A DNA stretch of 64,000 nt from Xiheimicrobium sp052034585 (lineage in GTDB: Bacteria > Myxococcota > Myxococcia > Myxococcales > Myxococcaceae), in contig JBPOIJ010000034.1 of NCBI GenBank assembly GCA_052034585.1, forward strand, positions 62,001-126,000, read 5' to 3'. The translations under genes and the position numbers were made by a program. Shown piece after piece: positions 26,315 through 35,158 of this stretch. How positions within the stretch are numbered: the first letter of the stretch is position 1; every line of letters starts with the position of its first letter. The notes beneath the pieces are model-generated. The model searched no databases. It worked only from the letters and a program-made list of their open reading frames with translations, and was not told where the DNA came from.

Positions 26315-27115
26315 TCACGTCGTCTTCGCCTCGCCCGGCACGTTCACCCCGAAGCCCGGGTCGAAGGAGAACATGACGTCGACGATCTTGGTGAGGAGCG
26401 TCACCCGCTCGTCCGGCGACAGCTCGACGAAGGTGTCGTCGAGGAAGGCGCGCAGCTCGGCCAACGGCGGGACGGGCTTCGATGCTTCCCACTCCTTGCG
26501 CGCCTTCTCCTCCTTGGCGCGCACGGCGTTGCAGCAGTGGGTGTGGTTGCGGCCGGGGTAGCCGTGAAAGATGCGCAGCGTGCCGTTGACGGTGATCTCG
26601 ACGACCATTCCGCCCGAGATCCACGAGTTCCACCGCCCCGACGGGTTCGGGTGCTCCGCCCACGCTTCGTCCGCCGGCAGGCCGTCGTAGGCACCGCCCT
26701 CGAGGACGATGGGCTTGCCGCACAGGTCGCACCGCAGCGGGCCACCATCACGACCCATCTTCGCGAGCGGGTACACTGGCGTTGGGCCGTTCCCTGCGGT
26801 GGCCTCGGCGACGCGACGCGCGTAGGCCTGGTGCAGCTCGAGCACGGCGGCCTTCTTCTGGTACGCCTCGTAGATCGCGCGCGCCCGTGAATGATCGCGA
26901 CGGGGCGCGGGTGAAGCGACGACCGGCGCTGGAGCGGGCGCGGGAGCACCCAACTCCTCGAGCCGCGCGTTCACCGGCGACAGCCCGAGCTGGGCGCGCA
27001 GCTGGTTGATCTCCGCCAGCTCGGTTCGCTGAACGACCACCGGCTGACTGAGGTAGTCGGCTTCCAACGCTCGAAGTCGCCGGCGCAGCTCGTCTGACAT
27101 CGCGTCCGCCATCAT
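26315..27115 (-). CDS. Hypothetical protein with zinc-ribbon-like cysteines
   Basis: The start chosen is ATG at 27115, because GGAGG lies seven bases upstream; the frame is open farther but without signals. The 266-residue product has a charged helical N-terminus, an Ala/Pro linker (about 60-75), a central CDLCGKPIVLEGGAYDGL region and a later HTHCC, which could bind one zinc ion. No family is recognised. It is convergent with the sigma factor gene (9 bp apart) and divergent from the YCII gene, so it shares its promoter region with the latter. Confidence 0.7.
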   Translation of the reverse strand: MMADAMSDELRRRLRALEADYLSQPVVVQRTELAEINQLRAQLGLSPVNARLEELGAPAPAPAPVVASPAPRRDHSRARAIYEAYQKKAAVLELHQAYARRVAEATAGNGPTPVYPLAKMGRDGGPLRCDLCGKPIVLEGGAYDGLPADEAWAEHPNPSGRWNSWISGGMVVEITVNGTLRIFHGYPGRNHTHCCNAVRAKEEKARKEWEASKPVPPLAELRAFLDDTFVELSPDERVTLLTKIVDVMFSFDPGFGVNVPGEAKTT

Positions 27116-27165
27116 GGCCCAGCCTCCACGACGCGGAAAACCCCGAAAGCCGGGCAGTCGGGGCA

Positions 27166-27192
27166 TGTCGATTTCGTGAGGCGCCATTCGAC
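27166..27192 (+). promoter_or_regulatory. Candidate ECF42-dependent promoter of the YCII/DGPF gene
   Basis: TGTCGA (27166-27171) is followed after 17 bp by CGAC (27189-27192), 51 bp upstream of the YCII start codon. From memory, ECF42 promoters carry TGTCGA at -35 and CG(A/T)C at -10, which fits with standard spacing. The ECF42 gene lies just upstream. The motif is short, so the match rests on its position and partner. Confidence 0.6.
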
Positions 27193-27242
27193 GTGTTGAG
27201 TGAAGGTCGGAATCGTCCGGCCCTCCAAACAGAGAGAGACCC

Positions 27243-28019
27243 ATGCGTTTCATCGTCATGCACAAGGTAGGGCCCCGCTACGAGACCGGCGCCATCGAGC
27301 AGCGCGAAATCGTCGAGATGGGCGCCTTCATTCAGCAGGGCATCAAGGAAGGCGTCTTCACCAACGGCGCGGGGCTGCTGCCGAAGGTGCCTCGAACCCG
27401 CGTCATCGCGCGTGGGGGAACGTGCGAGGTGCAGCACGACGTGAAGGGCAGCAACAACCTGCTCGCGGGCTTCGCGCTGCTCAAGGTGGCCAACCGCGAC
27501 GAGGCCATCGCCTGGACTCGCCGCTTCGCCGAGGTGGTGCAGGACGGCGAGCTGGAGATCGGCCGCGTCACCGAAGCGTGGGACCTGGGCTTCGTCCCCA
27601 AGCCCGAAAACCCGCCCGAGCGCTACCTCACCTTGATGATGGCGAACTCCGCGAGCGAGTCGGGAGCGCCGCCGTCCGAGCGCGAGATGCAGCAGATGGG
27701 CGCGCTCATCGCGGAGATGGTGAAGGCCGGCGTGCTGCAGGCCAGCGAAGGCATTCTGCCCAGCAAGCTCGGCACCCGGCTGCGCTTCAAGGCCGGCAAG
27801 CGGGTGCAGACGCTCGACGGACCGTTCGCCGAGTCGAAGGAGCTCATCGCGGGCTTCTCGCTCATTCAGGTGCCCTCGAAGGAGATCGCGCTCTCCTGGG
27901 CCGAACGGTACGGCAGCATCCTCACCGACCTCGAGGTCGACGTGCTCGCGCTGCACGAGGAGTCGGCCCATGCGGGCGAGAAGCCGGCGCCGTTTCCCGA
28001 CGCGAAGAAGCCTCGCTGA
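27243..28019 (+). CDS. Tandem YCII/DGPF-domain protein
   Basis: The 258-residue protein contains two YCII-related domains, about residues 1-118 and 125-245. The second has the signature LDGPFAESKELIAGFSLIQV, with DGPF at 192-195. The first keeps the LLAGF part but reads DVKG where DGPF should be, so it has diverged. Single-domain DGPF proteins of about 110-140 residues are the usual ECF42 targets; their function is unknown. Here the two copies have fused. It lies downstream of the ECF42 gene, behind a promoter candidate, so regulation by that sigma factor is likely. Confidence 0.88.
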   Translation: MRFIVMHKVGPRYETGAIEQREIVEMGAFIQQGIKEGVFTNGAGLLPKVPRTRVIARGGTCEVQHDVKGSNNLLAGFALLKVANRDEAIAWTRRFAEVVQDGELEIGRVTEAWDLGFVPKPENPPERYLTLMMANSASESGAPPSEREMQQMGALIAEMVKAGVLQASEGILPSKLGTRLRFKAGKRVQTLDGPFAESKELIAGFSLIQVPSKEIALSWAERYGSILTDLEVDVLALHEESAHAGEKPAPFPDAKKPR

Positions 28020-28065
28020 GGCACCAGAAACGCCAAGTTCACGGGGTGAGCGCTATAAACGAGCG

Positions 28066-30909
28066 ATGCGGACTCTGCGCGCGCTCGCCGCCCTCTCGCT
28101 CACGACGCTCTTGGGCTGCCCGGAGCCAAGCACCTGCACCACCATCGTCGACTGCGCGACCGGGCAGCTCTGCCTCGCGAACAAGTGCGTGGCGAAGGAC
28201 GCGGGGACCAAGGGCGGTGGAACGTCGGGTGGCACGAGCGGCGGCACGGCAGGCGGACTTCCACTCGCGGGCGGCATGGGCGGCGGCAGCGGCGGGGCGG
28301 GTGGTGGAACCATCGACGGCGAGAGCTGCGCGCGACCGACGACCCTGATGCTGCCGGCGACCCTCACCGCGAGCACCATGGGCGCCGCGAATGACGTCAC
28401 CCTGCGCTGCTCCGGCTTCGGAAACCCGGGGCCCGATCGCGTCTACGCCTTCACCGTTCCCGCGGGACAACGGCTCGTCGCCTCGGTGGAGCCGACGGTG
28501 CTCGACGCTGGCCTCGTGTTCGACCCTTCGCTCTCGCTCGTCGTGGGTCCGGCTGCGAGCTGCAGCTCCTCCGATGCCGGGGTGTGCCTCGCCGGGCGTG
28601 ACGAGCGTGGCGGTGACGCGCTGGCCTGGCTCAACACGGCGACCTTTCCCGAAGACGTGTTCCTCATCGTCGACTCGTCACTCTCGGAGCCCGACGAGAA
28701 CGCGGGCCTCACCTTCCGCGGCGAGTACCTCTTGAACGTACGGCTCGAGCAACCCGGCGTGGGCGACCGCTGTGAGACGGCCGAATCGCTCACGGGCAAT
28801 GGCGCTCGCAGCTCGTCGCTGGCCGGCTACGGGCCCGACTACCCGTTCTCGCGAGGCACTGGCTGCGCGCTTCAGTCCGGGCCGGACCGCGCCTTCGCCA
28901 TCGACGTCCCCGGAGGGCAGCGGCTCACCGCCACCGCGACGCCGACCGCCGCCGACGGAGGCCTCGACCTCGTGGTGAACATCGTGCGCGCGCCAGCCTC
29001 GTCCTGCGGCGCGACTCCACCGGTCTGCGTGGGGAGCGCCGACCGCGGCTTCCGTGGCGACCCGGACTCGGCGACGTGGGTGAACTTCGACGCGGCGCCG
29101 CAGAGCGTCTTCGTGGTGGTGGGCAGCTACTATTCGACGACCCCCGATGACGCCTTCACCCTGACGACCTCGACGCAGGCCCTGCCACCGGGCGACGTCT
29201 GCACCGCGCCGACCGCGCTCACCGTGGGGACCCCGCTCGTCGGAGAAGCGCTCTCGAGCTACGGCAACGACGTGGAAGACGGCTTCGGCTGCGCGTCTCC
29301 TGGCCTCGTCGGAACCGGCGCCGACCGCTTCTATTCGGTGACCGTCCCCGCCGGGCAGCAACTGCGCGTCACGGTGACGCCGCAGAGCACGCTCGACACC
29401 CTGCTCTCCTTCGTCGACGCCGCGAACGTCTGCGCCGACCCGTTCGAGTGCCTCGTGGGCGACGTGTCGCCGCAAGCGCCGGCTGGGCAGCCCGACAGCC
29501 TCGTGTTCACCAACCGAGCTGCGACTGCGCGCGCGTTGGTGGTGGTGGTCGACTCGCGGGCGAACACGAGCGGAACGTTCGACCTGGTGGCGACGCTCGG
29601 CAACCCGCCCGCGGGCGACTTCTGTGGCCTCGCTGCGCCGCTCACCCTCAACCAGCCCGTGCAGGGCACCACCATCGGCGCTTCGAACGACTACGAGTCG
29701 GGGCTGGGCTGCGCCACCGGCATCACCGGGCCCGACACCGTGTACGCCTTCGACGTGCCGCCGATGCAGCGCGCCGCGGTGACGGTGACGCCGACCTCGG
29801 GTGATGGGGGCTTCAACCCGTCGCTCAGCCTGGTGCCTGCGCCTGCCAACCTGTGTGAAGCCGAGCCGCGGGTGTGCCTCGCCGCCGCGAACGCTGCCTT
29901 CGGCTCGGCCGCACCTCGCACCGCGACGACGTTCAACGGTGGGTCGACGCCGCTCTCGCTCTTCGCCATCGTCGACGGGGCGAGTGGAGGCTCCGGCACG
30001 TTCTCGTTGAGTGTGGCCTCCGCCGCGGCGGCAGCGAACGACGTGTGCAGCACCGCCACCGTCACGCTCCCGGTGATGCCGCTCTCGAGCATGCAGCCGC
30101 TCGGAGGCCAGACGCTCACCGGCTTCGCGAAGGACTACGCGTGCGTCGGGACCGCGAGTGGCGTCGACCGGGTCTACACCGCGCCCATCGGGCAGCTCGA
30201 GAACCTCACCATCACCGTGACGCCCACGCCCGCGATGGCCGACGCGGGGAGCTTCGACCCGGTGCTCTCCGTGCTCGATGGCCCGGCGAGCCGGTGCGAT
30301 TCGGCCGGCCGAGTGTGTCTCGCCGCGAGCGACGAAGGCGCCCAAGCCGCACCGGAGGTCGTCAGCATCAACAACCCAGGTGCCGCCAAGCAGGTCTTCG
30401 TGGCGGTCGGCGCGTACGAGAGCGCGCCCCTCGACAGCACCTTCTCCATCGTCGCGGTGAGCCGGCCGATTCGCGACGGCGACGTCTGCGAGAAGCCCAT
30501 CGTCGTGCCCACCACCAACACCCGGTCCGACAGCCTGGTGGACCTCACCCGCGACTACGACTTCTCGCTCAAGCAGAGCCCCCCGGCGGTCGATGGAGGC
30601 CAGGGGCTGCTGGCCTGCCAAGACGCGAGCGGCGCCGATGCGGTGTACGCGCTCACCGTCACCACCTCGCTCACCGTGCAGGTGACGCCCGACTCGAGCA
30701 GCGACGTGGTGGTGAACCTGCTCGACGGGCCAGCGAACGGGTGCGGAGCCGCGGTGGGCTGCCTGGCGACCGCAGACAGCGGAGGCAGTGGCGCCAGCGA
30801 GGCCATCACCTTCCTCAACCCGACCGGCCAGGCGCGCACCGTCTACCTCGTCGTCTCCCGCTACGCGCCCGGAGCGATGACCTTCACGATGGCCGCCACG
30901 CTGAACTGA
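28066..30909 (+). CDS. Large repeat-containing surface lipoprotein
   Basis: ATG at 28066 gives 947 residues. A lipoprotein signal ends TLLG-Cys18. A Cys-rich module follows (CTTIVDCATGQLC), then a Gly/Thr/Ser stalk (about 48-85). The rest is six repeats of about 140 residues, each opening with a D-x-C or S-C block and holding a pattern like GADRFYSVTVPAGQQLRVTVTP. The repeats resemble pre-peptidase C-terminal (PPC-like) beta-sandwich domains. No enzyme domain is attached, so binding to polysaccharide or protein is the likely job. It lies 46 bp after the YCII gene but is probably independent. Confidence 0.82.
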   Translation: MRTLRALAALSLTTLLGCPEPSTCTTIVDCATGQLCLANKCVAKDAGTKGGGTSGGTSGGTAGGLPLAGGMGGGSGGAGGGTIDGESCARPTTLMLPATLTASTMGAANDVTLRCSGFGNPGPDRVYAFTVPAGQRLVASVEPTVLDAGLVFDPSLSLVVGPAASCSSSDAGVCLAGRDERGGDALAWLNTATFPEDVFLIVDSSLSEPDENAGLTFRGEYLLNVRLEQPGVGDRCETAESLTGNGARSSSLAGYGPDYPFSRGTGCALQSGPDRAFAIDVPGGQRLTATATPTAADGGLDLVVNIVRAPASSCGATPPVCVGSADRGFRGDPDSATWVNFDAAPQSVFVVVGSYYSTTPDDAFTLTTSTQALPPGDVCTAPTALTVGTPLVGEALSSYGNDVEDGFGCASPGLVGTGADRFYSVTVPAGQQLRVTVTPQSTLDTLLSFVDAANVCADPFECLVGDVSPQAPAGQPDSLVFTNRAATARALVVVVDSRANTSGTFDLVATLGNPPAGDFCGLAAPLTLNQPVQGTTIGASNDYESGLGCATGITGPDTVYAFDVPPMQRAAVTVTPTSGDGGFNPSLSLVPAPANLCEAEPRVCLAAANAAFGSAAPRTATTFNGGSTPLSLFAIVDGASGGSGTFSLSVASAAAAANDVCSTATVTLPVMPLSSMQPLGGQTLTGFAKDYACVGTASGVDRVYTAPIGQLENLTITVTPTPAMADAGSFDPVLSVLDGPASRCDSAGRVCLAASDEGAQAAPEVVSINNPGAAKQVFVAVGAYESAPLDSTFSIVAVSRPIRDGDVCEKPIVVPTTNTRSDSLVDLTRDYDFSLKQSPPAVDGGQGLLACQDASGADAVYALTVTTSLTVQVTPDSSSDVVVNLLDGPANGCGAAVGCLATADSGGSGASEAITFLNPTGQARTVYLVVSRYAPGAMTFTMAATLN

Positions 30910-30977
30910 CTCGTTGGCGTTGGCACGAGGCTTCGTTTCCGTGAGGGCCTCGAGCACTTTCGGCTACACCGTCGACC

Positions 30978-31808
30978 GTGCTCCGAGCGGCGGTGGGACT
31001 CATCGTGGCGTCGACGGTCGCGCTCGCGGCGCCTCCCGAGGGGCGTTCCATCAACCCTGGGGTGCTCGGCGCAAACGCGCTCCCCACCCTCCCGTCCGAA
31101 GCGCCGTGGATCGACGACGCGGTGGTGCTGCAGCTCGGGTGGTCGGGCCAGCTCTCGACTCCGGCAGGTGGGGGACTCGACCAGTCGATGCTCGTGCCCT
31201 TCCGTGCGGGCCTCGGCCTCGTCGAGCGAGTGCAGTTCTGGGCAGAGGGGAGCCCCTTCGAGCTGTGGCAGTACTCTCCCGAGACGAACGGCGCGTGGAC
31301 GCCGAAGCGCTCGAAGGGCATCACCCGCGCCGACGTGCGGTTGGCGACGAAGGTGCTCCTCTTCCCCGAGGCGGGGCTTCGGCCGGCGACGGCGGTGCGG
31401 GTCACCTTGAAGACCGCCACCGGGGAGGATCTCTCCACCCGCCGGTTCCTCGACGCGCCCGCGTACCAACTCGACGCCATCGCGGGCTGGCATTGGCTGC
31501 TCGGCACGACCCGACTCGAGGCCTGGGCCACCGTCGGCTTCCTCGCCTGGCAACAAGGCGCCATCGGCCAGAACGACGCCTTCGCCTATGCGGCCACCGT
31601 GCAGGCGAAGTGGCCCTTCGTCTCCGTGCGGCTCGAGCTTCGCGGCTACGCCGGGTGGATTCACGACGACAAGCCGGTGACCGTCGCGGCGCAGGGCGAG
31701 CTGCTGATCAGCCCGGCGTTCTCCCTCGTCCTCCACGGCTCGCGCACCTTCTTCGATGCGCCGTCGGTCGAGGTGGGACTTGCGGCGAAAGTCCGGCTCG
31801 GCGAATAA
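30978..31808 (+). CDS. Outer-membrane beta-barrel-like protein
   Basis: The GTG-started 276-residue product has a signal peptide (AVGLIVASTVALA). Alternating polar and hydrophobic strands follow, such as QLDAIAGWHWLLGTTRLEAWATV, broken by short turns, and it ends in a strand finishing AKVRLGE. This pattern fits a small outer-membrane barrel. No family name is recognised. It follows the repeat lipoprotein by 68 bp on the same strand. Confidence 0.68.
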   Translation: MLRAAVGLIVASTVALAAPPEGRSINPGVLGANALPTLPSEAPWIDDAVVLQLGWSGQLSTPAGGGLDQSMLVPFRAGLGLVERVQFWAEGSPFELWQYSPETNGAWTPKRSKGITRADVRLATKVLLFPEAGLRPATAVRVTLKTATGEDLSTRRFLDAPAYQLDAIAGWHWLLGTTRLEAWATVGFLAWQQGAIGQNDAFAYAATVQAKWPFVSVRLELRGYAGWIHDDKPVTVAAQGELLISPAFSLVLHGSRTFFDAPSVEVGLAAKVRLGE

Positions 31809-31861
31809 CTTTCCCTGTGCAGTGAAACAATTCTCGGAGCGCTCCGTAGGGTGTCTCCGAG

Positions 31862-33241
31862 ATGAGAAAGACCATGAATTTCAGAAGCTTTTTCGTGTTG
31901 CTCGTGCCCGTGCTCTCGGCCTGCGGTGCCAAGCCCATGGAGCTTTCGTACAAGGTCGTCGCCCGCTGTGAGTACAGCGGACCCAACAGCCGAATGCCCG
32001 AGTGCAAGGACTACCTGGGCGCGTGGACGGCGGACAACGCCGCCTCCGACTGCGGCATCTTGAAGGGCACGTTCACCGGTGGGGCGGCCTGCGCGCCGGC
32101 CGCGTCGCTCGGCTTCTGCATCGTCGCCACCAAGCCCGAGCAGACCCGCACCTACATCGCGAGCGACAACACGATGAAGTGTGCGTCGGCGAAGACGGGC
32201 TGCGAGGTGTTCGGCGGTGGGCAATGGACGCCCTCGGCCACCTGCGGCGGAGTGAGTGACGAGCTCGTCGTGCTCGAGAACGCGTGGAAGCTACCGACCA
32301 AGAAGTGCTTCGACCCGAAGCCGGGCCAGCCGCCGGGCAAGTCGGCCAACGGGCAGGTCTGCGTATGGGAGACGATTCACGGCTCGACCGAGGAGGGGCG
32401 CTCCTTCCGCGAGGACGCGGTCTGCGACAACTCGCGTGCTGGCCGTCCCTACTACCCGCGCGACCCCGGCCCGCACCTCAACGACGCCGATGCTCGCCGC
32501 AGCGACCCTGCCTATCTCGCCGAGGAGGCGTGGGTGCGCTCGCAGATCAACGCGAGCTCGTGCGTGTGCTGCCACTCGGGCTCCGCGCCGAACGGGGCCT
32601 CGCTCTTCGACGTCGATCGCCCAGGGAGCCTCGCGAACCAGCTGACCGATCGCGGCCTCGCGCACGGTGCCGGCGTGGTGGTCTCGATTCCCCTCGGTGC
32701 GTTTCCGCCCGAGCAGAACAACGGCTTCTCGAAGTCGGACTGGTCGCGGCCGAACGACTCGGTGTTCCTCACCACCGACCCGGCGCGAATGAAGCGGTTC
32801 TGGCTGGCCGAGCTGCAGCACCGCGGGCTCACCGAGGCGAGCTTCGCGGGCGTCGACGACGGCTTCGGCCCACTCTCCGAGCAGCTCTACTACCAGCCCA
32901 AGCCGTGCACCGGCCGCGAGGGCATCGGCTCCGACGGGACCATCACCTGGGGCAACGGCCGTGCGCGCTACGTGTACGTGATGGAGGCCGACGCGAAGTC
33001 ACCGACGGTGTGGCCGAACCTCGACCTGCCGGCGAAGACGCTCTGGCGGCTCGACGTGCCCGCGACGGGAGCGCCGCTCGCCTCTGGCTCGGTGAAGTAC
33101 GGCGTGGTGCCCGAAGGCCTCACCCAGACGTTCCCCACCTCCGGCGCGCCGGCGGCGTTGGTGAGCGGGCGCTCGTATTACCTGTACGTGACGGCTGATC
33201 AGATGCTGCCGATCACCCGCTGCCTCGTCACCGCGCCTTGA
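31862..33241 (+). CDS. Lipoprotein with a CxxCH haem-like motif
   Basis: The 459-residue product has a lipoprotein signal ending VLSA-Cys21. The N-terminal part is Cys-rich (several pairs between residues 35 and 180), and Cys234-Val-Cys-Cys237-His238 forms a possible c-type haem site within ASSCVCCHSGSAPNG. The remainder is beta-rich with no recognised domain. It may be a surface cytochrome or a disulfide-rich protein with a chance CxxCH. It ends 14 bp inside the convergent PilZ-like gene. Confidence 0.75.
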   Translation: MRKTMNFRSFFVLLVPVLSACGAKPMELSYKVVARCEYSGPNSRMPECKDYLGAWTADNAASDCGILKGTFTGGAACAPAASLGFCIVATKPEQTRTYIASDNTMKCASAKTGCEVFGGGQWTPSATCGGVSDELVVLENAWKLPTKKCFDPKPGQPPGKSANGQVCVWETIHGSTEEGRSFREDAVCDNSRAGRPYYPRDPGPHLNDADARRSDPAYLAEEAWVRSQINASSCVCCHSGSAPNGASLFDVDRPGSLANQLTDRGLAHGAGVVVSIPLGAFPPEQNNGFSKSDWSRPNDSVFLTTDPARMKRFWLAELQHRGLTEASFAGVDDGFGPLSEQLYYQPKPCTGREGIGSDGTITWGNGRARYVYVMEADAKSPTVWPNLDLPAKTLWRLDVPATGAPLASGSVKYGVVPEGLTQTFPTSGAPAALVSGRSYYLYVTADQMLPITRCLVTAP

Positions 33242-33557
33242 CCTTCTTCTTCCGTGCGTCGAGCTGCTGAAAGAGCGGCTCGAGGCCCTTGGGCGTGACG
33301 TCGAAGGCGACGCCGATGCGGCTGAAGGTGCTCGCCATCGGGCTGCCGGCCTCGGCCCAGGCGACGGTTCCGGTGAAGTCGACCTCGGCGCCGTCGACGA
33401 GGAAGAAGCCGTGCACCTTCGAGCCCGGGAGGAAGACCTGCGGCAGCTCGGCTTGAAAGCCTCCGCGCGAGACGTCGGCGGTGAGGGCTGGCAGGCGGCG
33501 GCCGAGCGAGAGGGGAAGGCGCAACGCACGGCGGAGCGAGGTTCGGCGGGTCGTCAT
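33228..33557 (-). CDS. PilZ-like domain protein
   Basis: ATG at 33557 gives 109 residues. The core ADVSRGGFQAEL resembles the PilZ D/N-x-S-x-x-G motif, followed by strands GSKVHGFFLVDGAEVDFTG and a closing RIGVAFDV. The upstream Arg-rich stretch could supply the RxxxR element of c-di-GMP binding, though spacing is not canonical. The C-terminal tail is Lys-rich. PilZ proteins are common in myxobacteria and often control motility or exopolysaccharide. It is convergent with the preceding lipoprotein gene. Confidence 0.7.
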   Translation of the reverse strand: MTTRRTSLRRALRLPLSLGRRLPALTADVSRGGFQAELPQVFLPGSKVHGFFLVDGAEVDFTGTVAWAEAGSPMASTFSRIGVAFDVTPKGLEPLFQQLDARKKKVKAR

Positions 33558-33629
33558 GCGCGACAGGCTTCCACAGGGCTGAAGCGCGTCCAGTTTTGGG
33601 CCGTCACCAACGCGTGCGATACAGCCCGC

Positions 33630-34508
33630 ATGAGCCGCCCGCGGCGACGACCGGCTTGGCAATGGACGACCCTGCTCGTGTCGATCGCGCTCGCCGGCAC
33701 GCTCGGGGCCACCATCTACTTCACCACCTCGAGCCTGCCGTACCTCGCGTCCTCGCCGACGACGGACCCGACCTTCGGCGCGCTCAACGCCTGCCTCCAT
33801 CATGAGCTGCCGTCACGGGCCGGGTTCGCGGTCTCGAGAGACGCGCGCGCTGCGGCGGCCTGGTCGACGAGCGCGGTGGTGCGGTGCGTTCAAGACACTG
33901 ATGAGACGCGGGTGAAGCGATGGGAGGTCGCGGGGGTGACGGTCGGCGCCTTCGATGGAGCGGGTGAGCTGTGGGTCGTCAGCCAGCCTGGTGGGCTCGC
34001 CTCGACGCTGCTTCGCCTGAGCGAGCCGGCGCCGACCGAGCACGGGGAGAGCGGCGTGAAGGACCTCGTGGGGACCGCGCAAGGCATCGTGGTGCTGGAA
34101 GAGAGCGGGCGACTGGTCGCGGTGGCGAGCTCGGGTGAAGGCACTGGGGTGTCGGAGATTCCAACCGGCCGGGCGCTCCGGCTCTCGACGAGTGGAGACG
34201 GGGCGCGCGTCGCCGTCACCGGAGACGGCGCGATTCGGATCTTCGAGGCGGCGCGACTGACGCCGGTGCGCATGGAGGCCCCGTGCGACGTGAGCGGGTT
34301 CTGGTGGCTGCGCGACGGGCACCGGGCGGTCATCACCTGCCGCGCCGACGAGCTGTCGTTGATCATCGACACCGACACTGGGGCGCAGGAGACCGCACCT
34401 CCGGCACGACGGCCCGCGTCGTTTCTCGCCGGAGCCACCGGGCCATACGTGGAGGCCTGCGACGTGCTGCCCTGCACGAGCCGAGACCCGCTCGGTGCCA
34501 CGCGATGA
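33630..34508 (+). CDS. Membrane-anchored propeller-like protein of unknown function
   Basis: ATG at 33630 gives 292 residues. One N-terminal membrane segment (about 13-33) is preceded by positive charges, so the rest faces the periplasm. The body has short repeated strands (GVTVGAFDGAGELWVVS, GARVAVTGDGAIRIFEA) like a degenerate beta-propeller. No known family is seen. Its TGA overlaps the start of the next gene as ATGA, so the two are coupled. Confidence 0.68.
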   Translation: MSRPRRRPAWQWTTLLVSIALAGTLGATIYFTTSSLPYLASSPTTDPTFGALNACLHHELPSRAGFAVSRDARAAAAWSTSAVVRCVQDTDETRVKRWEVAGVTVGAFDGAGELWVVSQPGGLASTLLRLSEPAPTEHGESGVKDLVGTAQGIVVLEESGRLVAVASSGEGTGVSEIPTGRALRLSTSGDGARVAVTGDGAIRIFEAARLTPVRMEAPCDVSGFWWLRDGHRAVITCRADELSLIIDTDTGAQETAPPARRPASFLAGATGPYVEACDVLPCTSRDPLGATR

Positions 34509-35158
34509 AATGGTGGCTCGTGCTGTTCACCGCCTGTGCGCCGTCGCTGCAGGTGACGCGCACGACCCGACCGGCGCTGCACGACGCCCAGGCCATCGCA
34601 GTGGCGGCCTCGGGGCCGTACGCGCTCGAGCTGGTGGCGGGCGTGCGGGCGAAGGTGGGCTCGCGCGCGAAGGTCGAAGCCTGCGTGCTCGGCTGCCCAC
34701 CCGTCGGGCTCTACGCCTCGGTGAGCCTGACCCCCGGGCCACACGAAGGCCGGGTGCTCCGGACCTGTCAGCTCGAGGTGTACGAGGGCCCGAGCTGGAT
34801 GAACCCGACGAAGAAGCGCGCCGAGCTCGTGCGGAGCGTGGACGACCTCGACGGCTGCGTGAAGGTGGTGAGCGCGGCGTTGCTCGAGCCGTCGACCGAC
34901 GTCGTTCGGCTCCCACTCGATGCGCGCGGCGTGCTCGAGCCGATGGCCCGTGATGCCGCGCAGGGAAAGCTCGACGAGGCCCGCGCCGCGCTCCTGGGGC
35001 TCCTCGAGAAGGACCCGAACCTCGCTGGCGCGCAGTACGACCTCGCGGTCATCGCCGAAGCGCGCGGCCAGCGGGACGAGGCGGTGAAGGGCTACGGCGC
35101 GGCGCGACGATCACAGCCCGACGAGTGGCTCTCGGCTCAGCTCGAGCGATGCCCCTGA
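34505..35158 (+). CDS. TPR-containing lipoprotein
   Basis: The 217-residue product begins with a very short lipoprotein signal (MKWWLVLFTA-Cys11). A beta-rich middle follows. The C-terminal 75 residues form two TPR-like helix pairs (QGKLDEARAALLGLLEKDP, AGAQYDLAVIAEARGQRDEA). It is translationally coupled to the membrane-anchored protein upstream, and the two may form a complex in the periplasm. The function is not known. Confidence 0.74.
   Translation: MKWWLVLFTACAPSLQVTRTTRPALHDAQAIAVAASGPYALELVAGVRAKVGSRAKVEACVLGCPPVGLYASVSLTPGPHEGRVLRTCQLEVYEGPSWMNPTKKRAELVRSVDDLDGCVKVVSAALLEPSTDVVRLPLDARGVLEPMARDAAQGKLDEARAALLGLLEKDPNLAGAQYDLAVIAEARGQRDEAVKGYGAARRSQPDEWLSAQLERCP

Noticed and set aside
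23756..30957. Long minus-strand frames at 23756-26155 and 28678-30957 opposite the MopE-like, ECF42 and repeat-lipoprotein genes.
   Set aside because: Composition is Arg/His/Gly-rich with no domain; the plus-strand frames have signal peptides or known motifs.
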